In this document: piece after piece, positions 30,001 through 42,000 of the stretch
How positions within the stretch are numbered: position 1 is the stretch's first letter
How the letters are laid out: each line of letters starts with the position of its first letter
NCBI RefSeq assembly: GCF_022669055.1
Contig: NZ_JAJMLW010000001.1
Span: 558,001-622,000, forward strand
DNA from: Adlercreutzia faecimuris
GTDB taxonomy: Bacteria; Actinomycetota; Coriobacteriia; Coriobacteriales; Eggerthellaceae
DNA: 64,000 nt
Direction: 5' to 3'
Translations under genes and position numbers: made by a program
The notes under the pieces: model-generated
Told to the model about the DNA's origin: nothing
The model's database searches: none
Seen by the model: the letters and a program-made list of their open reading frames with translations, nothing else

Positions 30001-33000
30001 GGCCACCAAGGTGGTCGACGGCAAGACCGTCACCGACAACGACGCCGAGCCCGGCATCGCCGGCAACGAGATGCGCCTGACCCAGTGGATCTACGTCTCG
30101 CCCGAGAAGTGGACGCAGTTCGCCGAGGGCCATGCCGACCTGGTGGCCGGCTCGCAGGCCGTGGTGGACGCGGCCGTCGTGCCCGGCTCGGTGGACGCCG
30201 ACCATCCGCACGGCACGCTCGCCCAGGGCGTGTGGCTGCGCAACCTCCTGTTCGGCGAGGACCGCTACACGGCCTTCACCGGCGAGGACGGCGTGCACCA
30301 TCCCTACGTGACCGATTCTGAGTACCACGGCAACGGCATCGTGAAGGTGTGGACGTCCGACGGCTCCAACGTCGCCAATGGCGGCCAGGAGCTGGGCGTC
30401 TACCTCTTCGACAAGCTGCCCACCGTGTGCGTGGTGCAGTCCAAGACCGGCGAGGCCGACGAGTTCTACCTGGCGGCCTACCGCGTCGAGGTGCCGTTCA
30501 TGAACCAGACCGCGGCCCTCGACCTGCCGAAGGCCGCCACCGACACCGACCTGGCCGTCGACGGCGTGGCCGGCAGCCGCAATGACACGTGGCTGCTCAC
30601 CCGCCATCGCGCGCTCGACGCCGCGGGCAACCCGCTCGTGGCCACCGACTCCGACGTGGAGAACCTCACGGCGGCCAACATCGGCGTGGCTGGCGGCTAC
30701 ATCGTGCGCCAGCAGAACTCGCAGAAGCAGAACGACACGAGCGATCGCCAGCTCAACGGCCAGATCATCCTGTCCCAGACGACTGATGAGGCGGGTAACA
30801 CCACCGAAACGGTCGACAAGAACGAGAACATGTCCTCCGACAAGGTCATTTACGACTGGATGAAGGAGGTGCCCGACGGATCCGGCCTGTACCATGGCGG
30901 CGACGTGGGCGAGGTGCTTCCGCCGTACCAGTCCATCTCCGGCAAGGTGTGGCTGGACAAGTCCAACGACGGCATCCAGAACACCTACCCCGACGACGTG
31001 GCCGGCCCGACGGCCGAGCCCGGCATCGCCGGCGTGCAGGTGTCGCTCGAGCGCTACTGCTACGTGGCCGACGGCGCCGGCACCTGGCAGTGGGACGACC
31101 AGTGGGCTGATCAGGCGCCCGCCCAGTTCCGCGACCAGTACGCGTCGGCGCGCAACGACATGGTGCCCGGCGTGGGCCACTGGGAGCGCGGCGGCGCCTC
31201 CGTCGACGGCCAGGGCTTCGCGCTCGATGCCGACGGCTACCATATCTACAACCTGGACGGCTACGGCTACGCCAACGTGCTGACCGACGCCAACGGCGCC
31301 TTCACCTTCGGTACGCTGAAGAGCTCTGACCTGCGCTGGGTGAAGGACGGCAAGGTGGTGGCCGAGGGCACCGAGGGCGCGACGCTCAAGGTGGTCGTCT
31401 ACGGCTACAAGGTGCGCCTGACCGACGAGAAGTTCCGCAGCCGCAACCTGCTGGCCGCCAACATCAAGGTGGACGACCCCGGCGTGGACGGCACCGTGCC
31501 CGACTACCAGAACGACTCCGACCTGGTGTACACCACCGGCTACGCCATGGCCGCCGATGAGTACGCCGTCCTGCTGAACGTGGAGGACACCGCGGACTAC
31601 CTGGCCAGCGCCCAGAACGCCGACCCGACCAAGGTGTCGGTGGTCTCGCAGCCGAGCAACGTCGTGGCCGCCGGCAACTCGTTCAACCCCAACCAGGACG
31701 AGTCCGACCGCTACAGCCGCCTGCCCGCTCCCACCGGCATGGATCGCATGACCGCCGAGGCCGCCGGCCACGACGGCCATCCGGCCACGCTGCGCTACGA
31801 CCGGGCCAAGGGCGCCGACCGCAGCCACAACGACGTGGGCATCATGGAGATCCCGACCCACTTCATCAGCGGCTACGTGTGGGCCGACGCCAACTACGAC
31901 GGCGTGTACGACACCGCCAATAACAACAAGTTCACCGTGGACGGCAAGCCCTACGAGGAGCAGGGCCTGGTGGGCAAGAAGGTCATCCTCAAGCAGTGGT
32001 ACTTCAAGCCCGCGACTGGCGCCGACGCCGGCAACGGCGGCACCTGGATCCAGGTGGAGGACTTCACCAACCGCGTCGCCAGCAAGGCGAGCGTGGCCCG
32101 CTCCGCGTCGACGGCGGCCCTCACCGCCATGGCCCGCGTGGCCGGCGCCCCGTCGACCCGCGCCGGCGCGGTGGAGTGCTCGACGCTCACCCAGGCCGCC
32201 GCGGCCGACGGCTCTACGCTGGACGGCTACTACCTCTTCGATCGCCTGCCCGTCTACGTGGCCGTGGACGGCACCGAGTACCTCGCCGGCTACACGGTGG
32301 AGGTGCAGGGCGGCACCGACGCCACCGCGATCAACTTCCCCGTCACCAAGGAGGAGGAGACCGCGACCGGCCAGAACTCGACGGCCCACATCATCGGCAC
32401 GCAGCTTCAGGCTCCCGCCAAGGTGGCCTACCAGCCCGCTGCCGGCGCCGTGGCCGACAACACCTACGCGAACACGAACTACCCGCTGTTCTGGAACAGC
32501 CTGACCGGCCAGGCGCTCATGGACGACACCTACAACGGCGTCGACGCGGCCGGCAACGAGGTGACCGGGGGCGTCAACAACACCTCCAACTCCACGCTGG
32601 ACGGCATGATCGTGCTGGCCGGCAACGTCACCGCCTACACCCAGGACGACAACTACCGGGTGCTCCAGACGCGCACGGATGCCGACGGCACCACCACGAC
32701 GGTGGGCTTCGACATGGCCACCGGCCGCGACGAGGATCAGCTGTCGGCCGGTTACGGCTACTTCGGCACCTCCACCGTGGGCGGCACCGTGTGGTTCGAC
32801 GCCGACTTCGACGGCGCCCAGGAAGTGGGCACCGCCGGCGAGTACGGCATCAACGGCCAGGAAGTCCGCCTGACCCAGTGGTACTACCTCTCCGGCACCG
32901 CCAACGCCGGCGAGACCGTGTTCACCGCGGACGCCGTGGCCAACAACAAGGGCCAGCAGCTGCGCCCGACCCGGGACTTCGACGTGAAGGCCGCCGACGG

Positions 33001-36000
33001 CAGCCTGCTCATCGACGACATCGAGCTGGTGCGCGACGGCGCCGGCAAGGTGACGGGCGCCTGGGTGCGCAACCCGAACTTCGGCGACAAGGTGACGGAG
33101 CTCCAGGACGTCGAGGTCAAGGACGAGGACGGCAACGTCATCGCCACCACTCCGCAGCCCGTGGTGGTGGGCTACGCCGGCTATGCCAGCACCCACACCG
33201 GCCACGACGCCACGGCCAACCTCGACGGCGTGTACGCCTTCGCCGAGCTTCTGCCCTACGTGCAGTTCGACGCCGACGGCGCGCCGCTCTACCCGGGCGA
33301 GGCGGCCGATGAGGCCACCGACGACGTGCTGGCCATCGCCGCGTACCGCGTGACGCTGCCCAGCCTGCCCGAGGGCCACGTGCTGACGGCCTACCACAGC
33401 GCCGCCGCCCCGACCGACGACGACTCCGACGCCGCCCGCGACGTGCTGCGCCAGCAGGCGATCACCAGCTACCCGCAGTTCAAGGCGGCGGGCGAGCAGG
33501 ACGACAACCTCTACGCCCAGTCCACCGGTTTCATCATCACGGCCAACGCCGCCACCCCGGCGGACAACACGCCGTACGTGAAGACCATCGGCGGCGTCCT
33601 CTACGACGTGGCCAACCAGGTGACGGGCCGCTCCAACGTCAACAGCGGCCTGTACGTCGTGCCGCAGAAGACCATCGACGGCATGGTGTGGGACGACACC
33701 GAGTCCGACGACAACACGGCCTCCGACGGCATCCGCGACGCGGACGAGCCCGGCATCGCCGGCCAGAAGGTGCTCGCCACCCAGTGGTACTACGTGCCCA
33801 AGGGCGACGGCACCGCCGACGACCCGATCAACCAGATCCCGGCCGGCTACACGGTCGAGTGGGTGCTGGCCGACGGCTCCGTGGCCGACGCCAAGCCCGC
33901 CTCCCTGGCCAACGTCCAGGGCGCGTGGGTGAAGAACGGCGGCTTCGGCAACGACTGGCTGTCCACCGTGCCCGCGGGCGACGGCACCGACGCCCGCGTT
34001 CCCGCCCAGACCGGCGGCACGCTGGCGGCTGAGGCCGACGGCACCACCTTCGACGTGGTGTCCGTGCTGACCGGCGACGGCGCCGACGGCACGACGCTGG
34101 GCCGCTACGCCTTCGACCACCTGCCCTCCGCGGTCATGAAGACCAACCTGACCACCGGTATCGACCAGTACTTCCTGGCCGGCTACCGCCTGGAGCTGGA
34201 GAAGGTCAACGACATCACCGCCGACGGCACCGACCCGTGGCACCTGACCTCCTACCAGCAGGGCGCCAACGCGGCCGTCGACTCCGACGCGTCGCTGGCC
34301 AAGCGCGGCTTCACCGTGAAGGACAGCTTCCTCATCGCCAACCGCGACCGCGCCAACGACGGCCAGGTCATCCTGGCCACGCCCGCGGCCGCCGGCGGCA
34401 CCTCGGCCATCGCCGAGAGCCTGGCCGACATCCCGGCCAAGCACGCCATGGACGCGGCTGGCGCCGTCTGCTACCAGTGGACGCTGCCGGCCGACCGCAC
34501 GGCGGGCGACGTGGGCGAGATCAAGCCCGCGTACCGCTCCATCGCCGGCTACATCTGGGGCGACAACGACTACCACGACGGCTTCTACACCTACGAGGCG
34601 GGCTCCTATCCCGACCCGGTCACGGGCGACGTCATCGACATGGACGGCCCCGAGCAGGGTCGCTTCCCGCGTGACGTGTACCTGCGCCAGTGGTACTGGG
34701 ATCCCGAGGCCAACGGCGGCAAGGGCGAGTGGAAGCCCACGCCTGCCGGCGGCTACGGCGATGACTACCTGGCGGCCGACTTCTGCTACCGCCACGTGCA
34801 GACCGAGGACGCCGACGCCGACCGCGGCACTCTGACCGGCTACTTCGAGTTCGACGACCTGCCGGTGCGCGTGTTCGTGGACGGCAAGGAGCGCCTGGCC
34901 GGCTACACCCTGTGCGTCAAGGGCAGCCTGGGCTACAAGCCCACCATCCGCCAGGCCAACGACACCCGGACCGGCGACCCGCACATCACCGCCACCACCT
35001 TCGACACGTGGAACTCCAAGAGCCACGAGGTGGTGACCGACACGAGCGCCGCGCAGGTGATCGACCGCTACGGCGAGGGCATGTTCCCGCTGTACCGCAA
35101 CACGGCCACCTCGTCCGACGGCGACATCCACACGCTCGACTCCATGCTGGTGCTGGCCGGCTCGCAGACCAAGGACGCCACCGACGGCGCCGTGGCCGAG
35201 GCCCAGTACCAGATCGACGCGGCCTCCGACGGCGTGACCGCCCAGTTCGACCTGACCTACGGCAAGCGCGAGCACCGCATGAACGGCGGCTTCCTCGTGC
35301 CGCCGGCGGCGCCCGTCACCGGCTTCATCTGGAACGACGCCGACTACGACGGCGTGCGCGACGATGACGAGGAGGGCGTGGCCGGCGTGCTCGTCCAGGC
35401 CGTCCAGTACTACTGGGGCCCGCTGAGCGACGCCGCGGACGCCGACTACGGCTGGATCGCCACGGGCGAGCCCATCCTGCCCGTCGCCACGTCCGACGGC
35501 AAGGTCGACCCCGTCAACAATCCCGACAACCTGAAGAAGGGCCAGTACAAGACCGACGACCTGCCCACCAGCTACCAGCCTGACAAGACCAAGGCGGCCA
35601 CCTACCTGGCCGGCTACCGCATCGAGGTCGTCAAGCTGCCGGCCGGCGCCACGCTGACGCGCGCCCACGTGGCCGCGGACGCGGACGGCTACGCCACCGA
35701 GTCCGACATCTACCGCCCGAGCGGGTCTGCCAACGAGCACCTGCCGCTGGTGAACCGCTTCGACCAGACGGGCAAGCTGGACGAGGGCGAGACGGGCCCG
35801 ACCACCCGCGCCGACGGCATGGTCATCACGGCCCGCCGCAAGCTGACCGACGTGGATCCGTCCAGCGTGGTCAAGTACGCGGGCATCAGCTACAACCTGA
35901 CCGCCAGCGAGACCGTCCAGCAGGGCGGCGACGCCGGCCTCATCTACATCCCCAGCACCACCATCAACGGCGTGGTGTGGGACGACAGCTACCATCCGGC

Positions 36001-39000
36001 GGGCGACCCCGTCACCGACATCGCCGCGCGCAACCGCTCCTACAACGGCATCCGCGACGGCGTCACCTACGACGACTGGGGCAACGTCGCTATCGCCACG
36101 CCGGAGCCCGGCCTGGCCAACCGCCTGATGGCGATGACCCAGTGGATCTACGACGACGCGGCCGACCAGTGGAGCCTGGTGGCCGGATCCAAGCGCACGG
36201 TGCTGACCTCCGACGGCAAGGTGACCGACGGGCTGGGCAACGAGACCGTGGACGAGACGAAGCGCGGCACCTACGCGTTCAGCGGCGTTCCGTCGGCCAT
36301 CATGACCACCCGCGGCGACGCCACGGTGTCGGTGGCGCCCACCTACGGCGAGGATCGCAAGGCCAACGCCGCCGAGAGCTTCTTCGGCGACACCTACCAC
36401 CTGGCCTCCTACCAGGTGGAGCTCATGGGCCTCGACGAGGTGACCTTCGACGAGACCACCGGCCAGCCCGGCGGCGACAACGCCGACGGCACGGCCGACG
36501 GCATGTGGATGCTCACGCGCTACCACCAGGGCACCGACATCCGCCGCGACTCCGACGCCGAGAGCTCCGACCGCACCGGCACCGCCGGCGGCATGGTCGT
36601 GGGCGACCAGACCACCGTGGCCGGCGAGTCCGGCACCCGCGAGGGCTCCCCGGTGGCCGTGGCCACCGGCGCCGGCGAGGGCGCCCGCATCATCGTGGCG
36701 CGCGAGGGCGTGCTGGCGGGCGAGGGCGTGAAGAACCCGACCCACCTGGCCGCGGCCTCCGACTACGCCACCGTGCCCGTGGGCCAGCTGGTGAAGGACG
36801 GCACCAACGCCGTGGCGTCCTACGACTGGCTGACCGTGGGCGGCGCCGTGACCGGCGGCAACGTCGGCGCCGTGCGGCCCACCCTCCAGTCCATCGACGG
36901 CATCCTGTGGGATGACGGCTACGACGGGCGCTTCGAGGGCGTCGACGACGTGAAGGACGAGTTCGCCCGCGCCCATGCCAACAACGGCATCCAGGACATC
37001 CGCGAGCTCGGCCTGAACGGCTACAGCCTCGACCTCGACCGCTACTGGTACAACAGCGACACCGACCAGTGGGTGAAGGACGACGACTACCAGTACCAGA
37101 CCGTCACCACCGTACCCGACGGCTCGGGTGGCTTCACCACCCAGGCGACCGACGGCGTGGTGACGGGCGAGCATCCGCTCTACCAGATCCTCGACGCCTC
37201 GGTCATCCCGGCCCTCACGCTGGGCACGGGCCAGTCCGTCAAGGCCGGCTACGTCATCCAGAACGGCTACTACAAGTTCGAGGACCTGGAGACGGCCGGC
37301 ATCGAGAAGGTGGACGGCAAGGATCGTCGCGTCGTCTACAGCTACAAGGTGCGCGTCACCGACGAGCGCGTCGTCGACGACAAGATGATGAAGGCCAAGT
37401 ACCGCGTGAACGATGCCAACGGCGACCCGGTGGACTACCTGGTCAACTCCGACCTGGGCGAGGACGACGCCCTGACCGCCGCCGACGAGTACATCGTGCT
37501 GCTGGAGGTCGTGGACAAGCAGGGCGCCACGCCGGACGGCCGCGTGTCCCACGAGTCCAACATCATCTACGCGCCGGCTTCCAACAACCACGACCAGACC
37601 AAGCCCGCCAAGCGCGATGCCAACGGCGACATCGTCTACGCCACTGACGAGTACGGCACCAAGACCATCGTCGCCGCCGACGACTTCTCCAACGTGAGGA
37701 CCTCGGCCGACGGCAAGCTGGTGGCCTACGACCTGATGATGGGCGTCAACCGCACCGGCAACGACGGCGGCCTCATCAAGCCGCCCACCTACGACATCAA
37801 CGGCTTCGTGTGGGAGGACGCCGACTACGACGGCATCTACAACTACGAGCCCGAGCAGCGCTACGACGCCGACGGCCAGCCGGAGGAGGGCCTGTACTCC
37901 GAGCAGGGCTACAGCGGCAAGACGGTCATCCTGCACAAGTGGTACCTCGACGAGACGGGCGCGTGGCAGGCCGACGGCACCGCCGAGGCGCTGACCGACG
38001 CCACCGCGCATCCCGACGGCATCACCGGCTGGTTCGAGTTCACCGACCTGCCCACCGCCCGCCTCATCGACGGCGCGTGGCGCCTGGCCGGCTACACGCT
38101 GGAGGTCAACGGCCACAACGGCGAGGACGGCATGATGTCGCTGCTCGTCACCGGCTACGAGTGGGATACCACCAAGCGCGACGCCCGCAACAACAAGGCG
38201 CATCCGATGGCCCAGGACGGCGAGTTCGCCGCCTACGGCCTGGCCGACGGCAACTTCCCCGTGATGCTGGGTAAGAAGAACCTGCAGACCGGCGCCGAGG
38301 CGGACGCCGAGGGCGCCACCGACGGCGACGGCGGCGAGCGCGTGTCCAAGAACGTCATGGACGGCCGCATCGTCCTGGCCGGCGTGGCCGACCAGAGCTT
38401 CCCCGGCCAGTTCCTCGACGCCGAGCGCGACGGCCTGAAGATGGCCTTCGACTTCGCCAGCGGCCAGGATCAGACGGCCATGAACGCCGGCTTCGCGCCA
38501 CCGGACTACACCAACCTCATCGGCCTGGTGTGGTACGACGAGAACTACGACGGCCTGTTCGAGGACGAGGACGGCCTGGAGGACATCCAGGTGGTCCTGG
38601 CCCAGTACTACTTCGTGCCGCAGCTGCACGCCGACGGCCACCAGCTGTTCTACGACGAGGAGAGCAACAAGGATCTGACGCCCGAGCAGATCGCGGGCGA
38701 CGAGTGCCGCAACGTCATGTACTGGGTGGAGGAAGCCGACGGCTCCGCCAGCCTGCACATCGACCGCCGCTACCCGCATCCCGACCTGGCCGAGTCGAAC
38801 GGCACCGTGTACCTGATCCAGGGTGCCATGATGTATCCCTACGAGCTGCTGGTCGAGCGCGACCTACGCACGATGCGGGCCAAGGGCACGTGGGTGCTCA
38901 ACAAGAACTATGACGGCAACGGCGGCGAGCCGATCGACCCGAACCCGCCGGTGGATCCGAACCCGCCGGTGGATCCGGACGAGCCGCCGACGCTGACCGA

Positions 39001-42000
39001 CGATGAGAAGGCCGAGATCCTGGCGCTGGCCGACGCTGACGCCATGATGGTCTGGATCGCCGACCCGGCCCGCCAGCTGCACCAGCTGAAGGCGTTCGCC
39101 GAGCTGCGCGCCGCCTTCCTCGACGGCACCGAGACCGGCACGCCGGCCACGGCCGTCCAGGCGGCGCTCGACAAGCGCATCGCCGAGCTGGAGGCTCCCG
39201 AGCCGATCGACCTGGACGAGGGCGGCGAGACGACCGATCCCGGCGAGGGCGACGGCACCGAGACGGCCCGCTTCGCGATGCGCCGCGCGGCGGCCCGCCC
39301 GCTGGCCGACGAGCCCGCCGGCGACGGCGACGCCGACGAGCCGGTCAAGACCGAGGGCTACCACGAGGTCACCTTCACCGACGTCGACGGCAACTACAAC
39401 TACGAGAACCTGCCGGCCTACGTGCTCATCGACGACGCGGCGGCCGACCCGGCCAACCCCGACAAGGAGCAGATCTACCAGCCGCAGGATCCGAGCCTGC
39501 CGGCCCAGACCGACGTGAACTTCGACACCGCGACGCCGTATCTGGCCGGCTACGCCGTGGCCGTGGTGAAGAAGGGCGAGTACCTGGTGTCTCGCTTCCA
39601 CGTCGACACCGGCGCCGACAAGACCGACTCCGACCTGCGCGAGTTCGACGCCGTGATGACCGGCGACTACAACGAGATGGGCCACCATGACGAGGCCTAC
39701 GCCGTGGTGGCACGCAAGTCGGACGAGGGCGACCGCGCCACCTTCGCCAACGACCGCTACGAGGTGACCTATCGTGGCACCAAGTACGACATGGCGAACC
39801 GCCTGCGCCTCAAGCACGCCGGCGACGCGGGCCTGGTCACCCAGGATCCCGTGCGCGTGGCCGGTCGCGTGTGGAACGACGCCAACGCCGACGGCCTGCA
39901 GGACTTCACCGAGGTGGAGGGCCCCGAGGGCGAGCTCATCCAGGTTCCCACCGAGGACGAGCACGGCATCGACGGCGCCTACGTGCGGCTGACCCGCTAC
40001 TGGTACGACATCACCGGCATCGGCTCGCTCGAGGGCGCACCGGGCGAGGATCACGACGAGGAGCTGACCCCGGACAACTCCGAGCTGTCCGAGGAGGCCA
40101 TCGAGCGCATCAACGGCCTGAAGGACGCCATCGAGAAGGCGCTGGCCGCCGATGTGGAGGCCGAGCGCGCCCTGAACGAGGCGCAGGATGCCGTCGACGC
40201 CGGCGAGCCTGGCGCCGAGGACGCCCTGGCCGAGGCCGAGCTGCGCAAGGCCGAGACCCAGGCCGCCAAGGAGGCGGCGGTGGACGCCGCCGTCGCGTGG
40301 ATCTGCGAGCCCAAGCCGGGCGTCGACCCCGACGACTGGACGAAGGGCCCGGCCCGCACCTACGAGGAGCTGCTCGGCTTCGAGCAGGTGGCGTGGACCT
40401 ACCTCTACGGCTTCACGATGGGCCCGGACGGCAACCCGACCGGCGACCCGGTGTTCGAGGAGATGCGCGAGGAGTTCTTCGTCTGCACCTTCGTGGTGAG
40501 CCAGGACATGGTGTTCGACGACTCCGAGCGCGGGGTCTGGCGTCGCGACTGGTCGTTCGACCAGGACGACGTGCCCGTGCTGCGCGAGGGCGCCGAGGGC
40601 ACCTACACCGACTACTACAGCCTGACCGACGCCGACGTGGCGCACCTGTCCGCGTTGCTGCCCGACGACGTGGTGCTCGACGAGCTGGGCAACGTCACGT
40701 TCCCCGGCTCGGTGTTCACCACCACCGTGTCGAGCGGCGACTGGGAGTTCTGGGCCAAGGGCACCGGCAACCACTACCTCGAGAAGCGCAACGAGACGGT
40801 GAAGGTGCTCTACGGCTACCGCGCCGAGGTCATCAGCTACCCGGATACCGAGGCCTACGTGCCCACCCTGCAGCACGTCGGCACCGGCGACCCGGTGCTG
40901 GGGCTCATCGACTCCGACTTCGACGACGCCACCCAGGCCCTGCGCCCGAACGCCGTCGACGTGGTCGACGACGCCAAGAAGGCGCTGACCGACCAGGTGC
41001 AGGTGGGCAAGCTCATCGTGCTGGCGCGTCTGGCCGATGACAACGAGGCATCCCGCACCCAGGGCCCCGGCGCCCACTACTCCGAGATGGGCGGCGGCCA
41101 GATCACCCCGGCCGACCCGTCCGTCGACGAGGATCCCGAGGAGCCGACGCCCGGGCCTGATCCCGATCCCGACACGCCGGAGAACCCGGGCGAGGGCGGC
41201 GACAAGGGCGGCGGCGGCGACGCCGGGACCGGCGGCGACGCTGGCGATGCTGGGACTGGCGGCGATGCCGGCAGCGGCACCCGGGCCGCCGAGCCGCCCG
41301 CGCTGGCGCGTGCCGGTGCGGCGGGCCGTGCCGAGAACATCGACGAGTTCGCCGAGATGCTCGAGTGGATCGAGGGCGCCACGCTCACGCAGCTGCGCAA
41401 CCTCACCGACGAGCAGCGCAAGACCATCGACGAGCAGCCCATGCTGAAGGAGGCCTACGAGGCGCGCCTGGCGTACCTCGAGTCGCTGCTGGGCTCCTCG
41501 GGCTGGTCCGACATCAACTGGCACGACAGCCTCGATCACGACTACGGCGTGGTCAAGCTGGCCAAGGCCCACATCGCCGGCGTGGTGTGGCGCGACGACA
41601 ACTACAACGGCATCCGCGACGCGGGCGAGGGCATCGGCATCGCCAACGTGCCCGTGAAGCTGACCCGCTACTGGTACGGCAAGGACGAGAACGGCCGCAT
41701 GGCCTGGATCGCCGACGACAAGTACAACGCCAAGCCCGTGTGCCTGACGCGTTCCGCCGCCGACGGCTCGTGGATCTTCGACGAGCTGGACGTGGCCGGC
41801 AAGCGCACGGTGGACGGCGTCGAGACGGTCGTGCTCTACGGCTACCAGGTGACGGTGGAGGACCTGCCGCGCGGCTACGGCGTGACCCTGATGAACCAGG
41901 GTTCCGACGGCACGGTGGACTCCGACCTGGACGAGATGACCAAGATCCTCGACCCGGCCGACCCGCACGGCGGCATGATCGTGCTGGCGGGCGTGTCCAC

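Noticed and set aside
19013-38779. Antisense open frame of 6,588 codons within the giant gene
   Set aside because: It mirrors the codon bias of the sense gene (TTA, CTA and TCA are rare), has no ribosome site and gives an Ala/Val/Gly/His-rich low-complexity protein. The same applies to the minus frames at 13838-18919 and 38864-42988.
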